Notes: generated by a model from the sequence alone, not told the origin. 44,220 nt of DNA from Gammaproteobacteria bacterium (GCA_028821125.1 JAPPHD010000127.1:1-44220); one strand, 5' to 3'. Shown: positions 32,184-41,634, counted from the stretch's first letter. Numbers and translations: made by a program.

Positions 32184-34535
32184 GTGGGCAAGCGCGGCAT
32201 GGCAAGAGAGGAGTTCGCGAAGCGATTCGCCGAGCGGGTGCTCTCGGCGCGGTGGCCGGTCATTCTCGGCACGCTGGTCTGGGTTGCGATCGCCTCGGCC
32301 GGCATTGCGCGGCTCGACTTTTCGGCCAACTACCGAATCTTTTTCGACGAGGACAACCCGCAGCTCCTGGCACTGGAAGCGCTGGAGAACACCTACGGGA
32401 AAAACGAGAACGTCGTCTTCCTGATCGTTCCCGACGACGGAAACGCCACTTCGCAAACCGCGCTCTCCGCTGCCGTCTGGCTGACGGAGGAAGCCTGGCA
32501 GACGCCCCATTCCAGGCGCGTCGACTCGCTTGCCAACTTCCAGCACACTACCGCCGACGGCGACGACCTGGTCGTTAAGGACCTGATCGATCCGCAGGTG
32601 CTGGGCGATGCCGAGGCGCGCGCACGAATCCGCGCAATCGCCCTGTCCGACCCGCGGCTGGCCGGCAGCATCATGGGCGTGCACGGCGACGTCAGCGTCG
32701 TCAACGTCACCATTGAACTGCCGGAGGGGGACCAGGTGACGACAGTGGCCGAAGTCGCCGAATTCGCCAGATCCCTTGCCTCACAGGCGGAAGAACGGTT
32801 CGAAGGCATAGACCTGCGCGTGGTCGGCACGGTGATGATCAACCAGACCTTCGTGGAAGCCTCCATCGACAGTCAGATGATCTTCCTGCCGGCAAGCCTT
32901 CTGCTCATGGCTCTGGTCCTTGGCGTCCTTACCCGGGGATTGTCGGGGGTGGCCGCGACCGGTGCAGTCATGGTTTTTTCCATTCTCGCGTCCATTGGCC
33001 TGGGCGGCTGGGCCGGAATGCCGTTTTCCCCGCCTATCGCTCCGGCGCCGACCATCGTGCTGATGATCGTCGTGGCAAATTGCGTTCACATTCTTGTAAG
33101 CCTGCAACAGCGACTGCGCGCCGGGGATTCCAGAAACGATGCCATCGTCGAATGCTTGAGGCTCAACCTGCACCCCGTATTCCTGGCCAGCCTGACCACG
33201 GCGCTCGGATTCCTGAGCATGAATTTCTCGGAAGTGCCGCCCTACCGTCACCTCGGCATCTTCATCGCATTCGGGATCGGAGCCTCCTTCGTTCTCTCCG
33301 TCACCTTTCTGCCGGCCCTGCTTTCGCTCATGCCCATCCGGGCCGGTTCCGACCGGCGGCTCGGCGGGCACCTGTTGAGCGCCATGGCGGATTTTGCCCT
33401 GCGCTACAGAAAGCCGCTGATTTTCGGATGGGCAGCCGTGGTGGTCGCGATGGTGCTCGCCATACCACGCAATGAACTCAACGACGTGCTGGTGCATTTC
33501 TTCGATGAGAGCGTGGAGTTCCGGCGCGATACCGATTTCATGGATGAGCGGCTCAGCGGCAATACCGTGCTCGACTACTCTCTCGAAGCGCCTACCTCGG
33601 GGGGCGTCACCGATCCCCTATTCCTCACCGACGTTTCGAACTTCGCCGAATGGTTCCGTGAGCAGCCCTCGGTACGCAACGTATCGGTCATCACCGACAC
33701 ATTCCGGCAACTCAACCAGAGCATGCACGGCGACGCCGAGGATGCGTACCGGATTCCCGAGACCCGGGGGCTGGCGGCCCAATACCTGCTGCTCTACGAA
33801 CTCTCTCTGCCGCTGGGCCTGGACCTCAACAACCAGATCGACACCACGAGGTCGGCTACGCGCATGACGGTATCCGCAGAGACGCTCTATTCCCGGGACC
33901 TGCTCGATCTGAATGCCCGTGCCGAGGCCTGGCACCAGGAGAACGCAACGCATATCGCCGGGATCAACAGTACCGGCCCGTCGGCGCTGTTCGCCTACAT
34001 CGGGCAGCGAAACATCCAGGCCATGCTGATCGGGACGCTGGTCGTGCTGCTGGCCATTTCGGCGATTCTTCTTTTCGCCCTGCGCTCCCCGCGGCTCGGA
34101 CTGGTGAGCATCGTCCCCAACCTGCTTCCCGCCGTGATGGGCTTCGGCATCTGGGGGCTGACGGTGGGGCAGGTGGGGCTCTCGCTTTCCGTGGTGGCGG
34201 CCATGACGATCGGCATCGTCGTCGACGACACGGTGCATTTTCTGGCCAAGTACCGGCGCGCACGCAACGAATACGGCCACGGCCCCGAGCAGGCGGTGCA
34301 CTATGCTTTCGAGACGGCCGGCCGGGCGTTGTTCACCACGACGCTGGTGCTGGTAATCGGTTTCCTGATATTCGCATTTTCCCCGTTCATTCCCACCGCG
34401 CAGGTCGGGGTGCTGGTCTCCATGATCATCGGATTCGCACTCATTGCCGACCTGTCGCTACTGCCGGCGCTATTGACGACGGTGGACCGAAGTTCCGAGG
34501 AGGCTGCAAAGAGTCATGTTCAACAATCCGTTTAA
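32184..34535 (+). CDS. RND-superfamily (MMPL/HAE3-like) exporter
   Basis: This 783-residue inner-membrane protein has the duplicated RND plan: helix 1 (about 24-42), a periplasmic domain (about 45-228), helices 2-6 (about 231-375), helix 7 (about 410-425), a second periplasmic domain (about 430-605) and helices 8-12 (about 612-770). Conserved helix signatures are the SLTTALGFLSMNFSEVPPYR segment and IGIVVDDTVHFLAKYRRA. It belongs to the MMPL-like group that moves lipids and other hydrophobic molecules, which includes HpnN of hopanoid transport. GTG 32184 follows AGAGG. The last 20 bases overlap the next gene, so the RND pump is coupled to the NHLM export genes. Confidence 0.92.
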   Translation: MGKRGMAREEFAKRFAERVLSARWPVILGTLVWVAIASAGIARLDFSANYRIFFDEDNPQLLALEALENTYGKNENVVFLIVPDDGNATSQTALSAAVWLTEEAWQTPHSRRVDSLANFQHTTADGDDLVVKDLIDPQVLGDAEARARIRAIALSDPRLAGSIMGVHGDVSVVNVTIELPEGDQVTTVAEVAEFARSLASQAEERFEGIDLRVVGTVMINQTFVEASIDSQMIFLPASLLLMALVLGVLTRGLSGVAATGAVMVFSILASIGLGGWAGMPFSPPIAPAPTIVLMIVVANCVHILVSLQQRLRAGDSRNDAIVECLRLNLHPVFLASLTTALGFLSMNFSEVPPYRHLGIFIAFGIGASFVLSVTFLPALLSLMPIRAGSDRRLGGHLLSAMADFALRYRKPLIFGWAAVVVAMVLAIPRNELNDVLVHFFDESVEFRRDTDFMDERLSGNTVLDYSLEAPTSGGVTDPLFLTDVSNFAEWFREQPSVRNVSVITDTFRQLNQSMHGDAEDAYRIPETRGLAAQYLLLYELSLPLGLDLNNQIDTTRSATRMTVSAETLYSRDLLDLNARAEAWHQENATHIAGINSTGPSALFAYIGQRNIQAMLIGTLVVLLAISAILLFALRSPRLGLVSIVPNLLPAVMGFGIWGLTVGQVGLSLSVVAAMTIGIVVDDTVHFLAKYRRARNEYGHGPEQAVHYAFETAGRALFTTTLVLVIGFLIFAFSPFIPTAQVGVLVSMIIGFALIADLSLLPALLTTVDRSSEEAAKSHVQQSV

Positions 34536-35064
34536 CTCGTTTCACGATACGGTTGCCGAAGCAAAGGAAGAGCGCGAACAACTCGACCGGCTGTTGACGA
34601 TTTCCACACCGCGGGAGCGTCTGCTCGTAGCCGCCATCGCGCTGATGCTATCGGTGGTACTTGGCTGGCTCTTTCTCGGTAACGTGAGCCGGAGCCTCGC
34701 ATTCGAAGGCGTTCTGGTCGAGCCGGAAGAAATCCCGGTCGACGGCAACCGGTCTGTCCAGGCGCTGGTGTGGATCAGGAGCGATGTCGGGCAGCAGATC
34801 GTCCCCGGCATGCCGGCGGCACTCGAGTTGGCCATGGCTGACGGCGAACGTGGCAAACTTGACGGAGAGATCGCGACGATAACGGCCCTGCCCCTGTCGG
34901 AGGAAGTCGCGGCGCTAGGGCCCGCGCCGCCGGTATCCGCGCACCGCCTGGCCATCTTGCTTGATCCAGACACGGATCGCGCTTCCCTTGCCGGCAGCAA
35001 GGCCCGGATCGTCATCGGGCTCGGCAGGCAGCCTCCAGCTACGATTTTCGGGATGAGGCGATAG
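34516..35064 (+). CDS. minimal HlyD-like (NHLM-type) secretion protein
   Basis: This 182-residue protein has one N-terminal transmembrane helix (about 38-56, LLVAAIALMLSVVLGWLFLG) and a short periplasmic part. After the helix it resembles the last part of NHLM secretion proteins (TIGR03794 type): VQALVWIRSDVGQQIVPGMP, then a beta-rich segment ending in ARIVIGLG. Full HlyD-family proteins have about 400 residues with a lipoyl domain and coiled-coil hairpin; both are absent here, and no frameshift is evident. It would bridge an ABC exporter to the periplasm. It overlaps the RND gene by 20 bases, and the next gene begins 4 bases after its stop. Confidence 0.72.
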   Translation: MFNNPFNSFHDTVAEAKEEREQLDRLLTISTPRERLLVAAIALMLSVVLGWLFLGNVSRSLAFEGVLVEPEEIPVDGNRSVQALVWIRSDVGQQIVPGMPAALELAMADGERGKLDGEIATITALPLSEEVAALGPAPPVSAHRLAILLDPDTDRASLAGSKARIVIGLGRQPPATIFGMRR

Positions 35065-35068
35065 CAGG

Positions 35069-37279
35069 ATGCCGCCGCGCGCCTCCAAGGGAGGAAGCAA
35101 ACGAAGGGCGTCAGAGCCCTCGAAGCAAAGGGTAACCACACCGATCCTGTTGCAGATGCACGCCACGGAATGCGGCGCCGCCAGTCTGGGCAGCGTATTG
35201 GGCCATTTCGGGCGTTTCGTGCCGCTTACGGAACTGCGCGACAAGTGCGAGGTCAGCCGGGACGGCAGCAGCGCCGCGAGCATCGCGCGCGCCGCCAGGC
35301 ATTACGGTCTTGAGTGCAAGGGGCTCAGCGTGCGCGCCGACCAACTGAAGATGCTGCCGTTGCCCCTGATCCTGTTCTGGCAATTCAGCCATTTCCTCGT
35401 ACTCGAAGGGATCGACGACCGCAACTTCCATCTCAATGACCCCGCAACCGGACGACGCACGATCTCCGCGGAAGAGTTCGTCAAGGGTTTCAGCGGAATC
35501 GCGCTGCGATTCAAACGCGGAGACGACTTCGAACCCGGCGGCGACCGGCCCGGTCTGCTCACCCAACTGGGCACCCTGGTCGCCGGGTCATGGAGCGTAC
35601 TCGCGGGGGTGATTGCCTGCGCAATCATGCTCACGTTGCTGGCACTGATCGTTCCCGCATCGCTCGGTGTTTTCGTGGACGATGTCCTGGCGAATCATGG
35701 ACCCTGGGGCAGCCTGGTTGCGGCCCTGCTTCTCGGCGGTGTTCTTGTATACGTCCTGTCCCTGCTCAAGCACAGATTCCTGAAGCGGTTCGCCGTCCGG
35801 ATTTCCGTGACCGGCTACAACCGTGGCTTGTCCAGGCTGCTGCGGTTGCCCGTGCAGTTCTTTCACCACCGGCTGGTCGGCGACCTGACCGACCGGGTTT
35901 CCTCCATCGACCGAGTCGCGAAAAACCTGACGGACCAGTTTCTCGTGCTCATCGTCGACATGGCGATGAGCGCGGTCCTGCTGGCGGTCATGCTGACCTA
36001 CGACGTCCTGCTAACGTTGATCGTGGTGTTATTGGCGGTCTTGCACGGCGTGCTGGCGCATTTCCTCAACGCGCGGCGTGCCGTTCGCAGCCAGGCGATG
36101 AGGCGCGAACAGGGATTGCTGATCGGTGTCGGCATGCAGATGCTGAGCCATGCGGACAACCTGCGCATGACCGGATCGGATGACAGGTTCTTCTCCCGCT
36201 GGAGCGGTCAGCAGGCCCGCGAACTGCACGCGCGCCAGCTCCATTGTGAACTGGGCTCCGTCAATACCGCTCTTCCGGGCCTGATCGCCATGCTGCGCGC
36301 CGCGGCGATCCTGGGTGTCGGGGGAGGTCTGGTCATGACAGGACAAATGAGCCTGGGCACGCTTGTCGGGTTCTATATCCTCGCGGAGCTGTTTCTGACC
36401 CCGGTCGGGCGATTTCTGGAGTTCGCCGACAAACGCCAGGCGCTGGAGACCGACCTGCAGCGCCTGGAAGACATCTCGAGCACGGCGGAAGACCCCGTAT
36501 TCAGCCGCCGGAGTCCGGAATCGGATTCGATCCCCACGTTCAACGGCCGGCTCCAGCTCGCAGGCCAACTCGAACTGCGGGACATTACCTTCGGTTACAA
36601 CAAGAGCCGGCCACCCTTGATCAAGGATTTCAATCTCGAGATCAAGCCCGGGCAGCGCGTTGCCGTGGTCGGCCCGAGCGGTTCCGGAAAGTCGACCCTG
36701 GCGCGCCTGGTTTCAGGCATCTATCAGCCGTGGTCGGGCGAAATCCTGTTCGACGGCCATCCCCGGGACGAAATTCCCGAGGAAGTGCTGCGCCGGTCCG
36801 TTTCCATGGTCGATCAGGAGGTCGTGCTGTTTTCCGCCTCAGTGCGCGACAACATTACCTTGTGGAACCCGGCGGTACCTGACGAGGTCATCGTCGGCGC
36901 CACTCGGGATGCCTGCATTCATGACGAGATCCTGGTCAGGCCGCAGGGATATGCGACCCTGGTCGAGGAGGGCGGCGCAAATTTCAGCGGGGGCCAGCGG
37001 CAACGGCTGGAAATCGCCCGTGCGCTGGTGGGCAATCCGACCGTGCTCATCCTGGACGAGGCGACCAGCGCTCTCGATGCCGCGACGGAAGAAACCGTTG
37101 ACGATGCCCTGCGGCGGCGTGGCGTCACCTGCCTGATCGTGGCGCACCGGCTGAGCACCGTGCGCGATTGCGACGAGATCATCGTGCTCGAGGCGGGCGT
37201 CGAAGTGCAGCGCGGCACCCATGACGAGTTGATCGCGGACGAAAACGGCGCCTATCACAAGCTGGTGAAGTCAGGCTGA
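35069..37279 (+). CDS. NHLM-type ABC exporter with N-terminal C39 leader peptidase
   Basis: This 736-residue protein cleaves a leader after a double-glycine-type site and exports the cargo. Residues about 22-150 form the C39 cysteine peptidase: oxyanion glutamine 29, cysteine 35 in ATECGAASL, histidine 108 in FSHFLVLEG and aspartate 124 in LNDPATG. Then come six membrane helices (about 170-450) and the ATPase with Walker A GPSGSGKS (535-542), signature FSGGQRQ (639-645), Walker B VLILDEATS and switch histidine 693. All catalytic positions look intact. It matches the peptidase/ATP-binding partner of NHLM systems. Its stop overlaps the next start by one base. Confidence 0.94.
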   Translation: MPPRASKGGSKRRASEPSKQRVTTPILLQMHATECGAASLGSVLGHFGRFVPLTELRDKCEVSRDGSSAASIARAARHYGLECKGLSVRADQLKMLPLPLILFWQFSHFLVLEGIDDRNFHLNDPATGRRTISAEEFVKGFSGIALRFKRGDDFEPGGDRPGLLTQLGTLVAGSWSVLAGVIACAIMLTLLALIVPASLGVFVDDVLANHGPWGSLVAALLLGGVLVYVLSLLKHRFLKRFAVRISVTGYNRGLSRLLRLPVQFFHHRLVGDLTDRVSSIDRVAKNLTDQFLVLIVDMAMSAVLLAVMLTYDVLLTLIVVLLAVLHGVLAHFLNARRAVRSQAMRREQGLLIGVGMQMLSHADNLRMTGSDDRFFSRWSGQQARELHARQLHCELGSVNTALPGLIAMLRAAAILGVGGGLVMTGQMSLGTLVGFYILAELFLTPVGRFLEFADKRQALETDLQRLEDISSTAEDPVFSRRSPESDSIPTFNGRLQLAGQLELRDITFGYNKSRPPLIKDFNLEIKPGQRVAVVGPSGSGKSTLARLVSGIYQPWSGEILFDGHPRDEIPEEVLRRSVSMVDQEVVLFSASVRDNITLWNPAVPDEVIVGATRDACIHDEILVRPQGYATLVEEGGANFSGGQRQRLEIARALVGNPTVLILDEATSALDAATEETVDDALRRRGVTCLIVAHRLSTVRDCDEIIVLEAGVEVQRGTHDELIADENGAYHKLVKSG

Positions 37280-40224
37280 TGGGCGAATCCGGCCCGGAAT
37301 TCCTATCGCTCGCCGAGCTCGCGGCGCGCACCGGCACATCCGTGCCCTGCGCCGGCAACCTGCCGGTGAAACTCGACGACGATGAGAGCGTCTGGTTCAT
37401 CGATCAGGGCGTTGTCGATCTGTTCCTGGTGGAATTCAGGGACGGGGTGGAGCAGGCGGCGCCGCAGCACCTGCTGCGCCGCGAAGCGGGCAGCCTGCTT
37501 CCGGGTGTCGCACCGGACGAACAGGACGGCAACGAGAAGGACACGACGCTCAGCCTGATCGCCAAGGGATTGCCGGGCACCCTTCTGAAACGCCTGCCGG
37601 CAGCCAGGCTGTCCGGGATCTACCCGTCGGAACTTGCAGAACAGACCGATACCTGGCTGAGCGACATCACCGACACGTTGTCACGTTTCGTAAGCCGCCT
37701 TCCGCGTCCGACCGCCCTTGCCGAGCCCGGCCTGACCCAGAACCTGGAACCCTGCACGCTATCTGCACGGCGAGGCGTGGTCTGGGTTTCCGAACCGTCA
37801 CGCGGCGCCAGCCTCTTCATGGACATGGTCGACCAGGCGGAACTCGCCGAGGCAAGTAGCCCGCGCGAAGCGGTGCTGCCGTTGACGCGGACGAGCTGGC
37901 TTACCCTGTTCGGCGAGGCGACGGTTTCGGGCCGGTCCACCCAAACGCTGGCGCAGCAGGGAAAGCTGCTGCCGGCGTTGGCCACGTTTCACGCGGTTGC
38001 ATTCAACCTGGAACGCCTCAACCGCCGGCTGGCCGTGGTCGATGACGCGAACCTCGAACGAGAACGGACCACCAGCCGCCGCACGGCCGAACGAGCTGCC
38101 AGAGCGCGGCTTTTCAATATCTATGACCTGCCGGTCGACCGGGATGCCCAGGTCGAGGATACGGCGCTGGCGGACGCCCTGCAAAGCATCGGCCGCCACC
38201 AGGGAATCGAATTCAGGGTTCCCTCGCGCTCGGGACCGTCCGATTCCCCTGTCGGCCTCGTTGACATTCTCGACACATCAGGCGTGCGCGCCCGGCGTTT
38301 GCGGCTCAACGCCAGGCGCAACTGGTGGCGCGGTGACAGCGGCGCGATGCTGGCCTTCCGCGCCGAAGACGGACAACCCGTGGCGCTCCTGCCCGGATCA
38401 CTGGGCGGATATCGTGAGGTCGACCCGGTCACCAGGCGCAGCGTGCGGGTCACGGCAGCTCGCGCCGGGGCCCTTGCGCCGGAAGCCTGGATGTTCTATC
38501 GGCCTCTGCCGGAAGGGAACGTCGAAGCGGCCGACCTGATGAACATGGCCTTTCGTGGATCGGGCGGAGACCTGGTGCGGCTGGTCCTGGCCGGGCTTCC
38601 GGGCGGCCTGATCAAGCTGTTGCCCGCACTCGCACTTGGGTTCGTTGCGAGTCATGTTGCCGCGGGAGGAAGCGCCGGGGCACTCTATGCCCTTGCGGTG
38701 GCTCTGGCCGGGTTCGGCCTGCTCGGAGCATTGCTGCACCTGCTGCAAAGTACGGCGATGATGCGGCTCGAAGGGCGCTCGGCCTCCAGGGTCGAAGCAG
38801 CATTCTGGGATCGCCTGATGCGCCTTCCGCCAAGCGTTCTGAACCGGCATTCCGCGGGAGACCTGGCCATGTCGGGCATGACGTTTCAGAATCTTCGCGA
38901 TGGTTTGCAGGGCGTCGTCGCCGACAGCCTGCTGTCGGTCGTTTTTCTGCTGCCGGTTTTCGCTGTCATCTTCTTCTACGATGCCACCCTCGGCCTCATC
39001 GCCCTGGCATTCAGCCTGGCTTCTCTCCTGGTTGCGCTAGCCCTTGGATTGCGCCAGATTTCACCGCACGGGCGGATGATCAGCGCGGCGCGGCGCGTGG
39101 CCGGCCGTCTTTTCCAGATCGTGGACGGCATCGCCAAGCTGCGGGTGGAAAACGCGGAAGGATCCGCTTTCGCCATCTGGGCCCGCGACTACCGCGAGCA
39201 GAAACGGGCGGAACTCGAACTCGACGCGCTCGAAGGGCATTCGCGCGCATTCGCTGCCGCTCTACCCTTTCTTGCCGGTGGGGTATTGCTTTTCGCGGTG
39301 GTGGCGGTGGGAGACCGGAACGTGCCGGTCGGCGACTTTCTCGTGGTCTACATCGTCTTCATCGCTTTTCAGTCGGCCATTGCCCGCCTCGGCGAGTCCT
39401 TCGGCACCGTCGCCGCCATGCTGCCGGCGTTCGATCAGATGCGCCCACTGCTTGCTGCAAATCCCGAATCCGAGGTGGAAGGAGAGCCGGTCGACCGCCT
39501 GGGCGGCGAGATTCTGTTCGACCGCATTTCCTTCCGCTACGATCCCGACGGCCCGCTGGTTCTCGACGATGTCACCATTCACGCGCGCCCCGGCGAATTC
39601 GTGGCGATCGCCGGCGAGTCCGGTGCCGGCAAGAGCACCCTGTTCCGGCTCGCACTCGGCATCGACCGGCCTTCCGCCGGCGCGGTGTACTACGACGGAC
39701 GGGATCTCCGGCACCTGAACCTGAAACAGGTGCGCCGCAGGATCGGCGCGGTGCCCCAGTCGGTGCGGCTCCATCCCCAGGATCTCTGGGACAATATCGT
39801 TGCGCACCACGAGGGAACGACCACCGCAGAAGTGTGGGAAACGGCCCGGACCGCCGTAATCGAACGCGAGATCAAGGCCATGCCCATGGGCATGATGACC
39901 ATGGTCGGCGCCAGTGGGGGTGTGCTGTCCGGCGGCGAGAGTCAGCGGGTCACCATCGCCCGGTCACTGATCGGCAATCTGCGAATCATGCTGCTTGACG
40001 AGGCGACCAACTGGCTCGACAACGAGAGTCAGGCCGAGGTCATGCGCAACCTGGCAAAGCTGAGCTCCACCCGGGTCGTCATCGCCCATCGCCTGTCCAC
40101 GCTGGAACAGGCCGACCGCATCTACGTTCTGCAGGCCGGCAGAGTCGTGCAAAGCGGCTCTTTCGAGGAACTCATGGAAGTAGAGGGCATTTTCAGGGAA
40201 TTGGTCAGCAGGCAGATCGCCTGA
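37279..40224 (+). CDS. second NHLM-type ABC transporter (permease/ATP-binding) with long N-terminal extension
   Basis: This 981-residue protein matches the second ABC transporter of NHLM systems (TIGR03797 type). Its first roughly 430 residues have no peptidase motif; the start looks like a degenerate cyclic-nucleotide-binding-like fold (DDDESVWFIDQGVVDLFLVE). Membrane helices span about 435-710 and the ATPase about 740-981: Walker A GESGAGKST (779-787), signature LSGGESQ (883-889), Walker B IMLLDEAT and histidine 937. The Walker B region reads DEATNWLD where most exporters have DEATSALD. It overlaps the C39 transporter gene by one base, and the pair is expected to work together as a complex. 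Confidence 0.92.
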   Translation: MGESGPEFLSLAELAARTGTSVPCAGNLPVKLDDDESVWFIDQGVVDLFLVEFRDGVEQAAPQHLLRREAGSLLPGVAPDEQDGNEKDTTLSLIAKGLPGTLLKRLPAARLSGIYPSELAEQTDTWLSDITDTLSRFVSRLPRPTALAEPGLTQNLEPCTLSARRGVVWVSEPSRGASLFMDMVDQAELAEASSPREAVLPLTRTSWLTLFGEATVSGRSTQTLAQQGKLLPALATFHAVAFNLERLNRRLAVVDDANLERERTTSRRTAERAARARLFNIYDLPVDRDAQVEDTALADALQSIGRHQGIEFRVPSRSGPSDSPVGLVDILDTSGVRARRLRLNARRNWWRGDSGAMLAFRAEDGQPVALLPGSLGGYREVDPVTRRSVRVTAARAGALAPEAWMFYRPLPEGNVEAADLMNMAFRGSGGDLVRLVLAGLPGGLIKLLPALALGFVASHVAAGGSAGALYALAVALAGFGLLGALLHLLQSTAMMRLEGRSASRVEAAFWDRLMRLPPSVLNRHSAGDLAMSGMTFQNLRDGLQGVVADSLLSVVFLLPVFAVIFFYDATLGLIALAFSLASLLVALALGLRQISPHGRMISAARRVAGRLFQIVDGIAKLRVENAEGSAFAIWARDYREQKRAELELDALEGHSRAFAAALPFLAGGVLLFAVVAVGDRNVPVGDFLVVYIVFIAFQSAIARLGESFGTVAAMLPAFDQMRPLLAANPESEVEGEPVDRLGGEILFDRISFRYDPDGPLVLDDVTIHARPGEFVAIAGESGAGKSTLFRLALGIDRPSAGAVYYDGRDLRHLNLKQVRRRIGAVPQSVRLHPQDLWDNIVAHHEGTTTAEVWETARTAVIEREIKAMPMGMMTMVGASGGVLSGGESQRVTIARSLIGNLRIMLLDEATNWLDNESQAEVMRNLAKLSSTRVVIAHRLSTLEQADRIYVLQAGRVVQSGSFEELMEVEGIFRELVSRQIA

Positions 40225-40237
40225 GCAGGATCGGTCG

Positions 40238-41557
40238 ATGAGGGAGCGAATCGACGCAACCGAACGCCTGCTGTCAAGAGCGGTGCAAGACAGCGAGTTT
40301 CGTGCGCGCCTGCTCGCGGACCCGAAAGACGCTATTGAGCGGGAGTTCGGGGTGACGCTGGCCGACGGCCGGGAAATCCAGGTTCACGAAGAATCGGATG
40401 CCGTGACGCACCTGGTGCTTCCGCCGCAAGGCAGGTTCAGCGACGAAGAACGGGAGGAGGCGAGAACCGGCGCAACCTCGCTCGAGTTCCTGAAGAAGAC
40501 CATGTACGATCCCGCGCCTCCCATGCGTCCCGCCGCCCCGAAACCGGCGGCTGAACGGGGCGATTTCCATACGTCCGAGGCGCTGGCGCAGGCGGGCAGG
40601 GAGAGCATCCGCCGCGGTCTCGCCTTCCTGGCCTCAACGATCAACGAAAACGGGGCCTGGCACTGCATCCGGTTCAATGTGGCGGACCGGAAAATCCCGC
40701 GCCATTTCGAAAGACCGCCTTTTATCTCAGCGTTCTGCGTACTTGCCCTGGAAAGCAGCGAAGAAGCCGAGGCCAAGGCCATCTGCGCCGCGACCAGGAA
40801 GTACCTGGTCGACACCATGGAGTATCCGGGGTTGTGGCGCTACTACCGCCATCTGCCCCAGGATCTCGACAGCAGCGCGCTCTGTTCGCTCGTTCTTGCA
40901 GACCCGCCGTCCCACCCCTGGATACTGCTCGGAAGAAACGTATCTCAAATGAAGGCGAATCGCGACGAGGACGGTCTTTTCATGACCTGGGTGCTGGCTG
41001 AGGGCGAGCCCGACGTAGTATCCAGATTTCGAATCGAAGCCGACCCCGTCGTCAATGCGAACGTCATCGCCTACCTGGGCGACTGTCCGGAAACCAGGAG
41101 TGCGCAGGCGTGGCTGGAAGCCTCGATTACCGAAGGCAACCTCGAGGGCTCCTCCAAATGGTACCCGGACATGGTGTCGCTCTACTATGCAGCCTCCCGC
41201 GCCATGATCCGTACGCAACCCGCCCTCGATGGACTGCGCCCCGTGCTTGCCGACCGAATCCTGGATTTGCGGGACGAGCGGGAAGGCTTCGGCAACGTCT
41301 TTCAGACCGCCCAGGCAGTCTCCGCGCTCTTCAATATCGGATGCCTTGGATGCCTTGAAAGCACCGATGCGAAACGTGAACTGGAGACATTCATCGGTTC
41401 GCAACGGGAGGACGGCAGTTGGCCGGAGCTTCTCGCGTTCGGTGACCGGTCGCTGAAGTGGGGCAGCATCGGGCAGATCGGCCATGGTTCCGAATCCGTT
41501 ACCTCCGCGTTCTGCATCGAAGCCATGGAGAGGCTCGTCGAGACCCTGAGTGCCTGA
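40238..41557 (+). CDS. NHLP-type leader fused to a terpene-cyclase-like alpha/alpha-toroid domain
   Basis: The 439-residue protein starts with an NHLP-like leader (about 1-79): EFRARLLADPKDAIEREFGV, then LADGREIQVHEE and HLVLPP, ending FSDEEREEARTGA. That end has the position of the LSDEELE-A-GG cleavage region of known NHLP leaders, with Gly78-Ala79 as the double-glycine equivalent. After a proline-rich linker (about 92-106), residues about 120-435 look like a prenyltransferase/squalene-cyclase toroid, with QW-like motifs GLAFLASTINENGAW and FIGSQREDGSW (385-395). QDLDSSA (208-214) lies where class II cyclases have DxDDTA. The gene follows the two ABC transporters by 13 bases. I infer an exported leader-bearing protein; enzymatic activity is open. 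Confidence 0.82.
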   Translation: MRERIDATERLLSRAVQDSEFRARLLADPKDAIEREFGVTLADGREIQVHEESDAVTHLVLPPQGRFSDEEREEARTGATSLEFLKKTMYDPAPPMRPAAPKPAAERGDFHTSEALAQAGRESIRRGLAFLASTINENGAWHCIRFNVADRKIPRHFERPPFISAFCVLALESSEEAEAKAICAATRKYLVDTMEYPGLWRYYRHLPQDLDSSALCSLVLADPPSHPWILLGRNVSQMKANRDEDGLFMTWVLAEGEPDVVSRFRIEADPVVNANVIAYLGDCPETRSAQAWLEASITEGNLEGSSKWYPDMVSLYYAASRAMIRTQPALDGLRPVLADRILDLRDEREGFGNVFQTAQAVSALFNIGCLGCLESTDAKRELETFIGSQREDGSWPELLAFGDRSLKWGSIGQIGHGSESVTSAFCIEAMERLVETLSA

Positions 41558-41634
41558 ACGGTCGGCGGATTACCTGGTCCGGTGGTACCATAAACCCCGA
41601 TATAAGGGAGCAATCGTCCACCAGAGAAGCTGCC

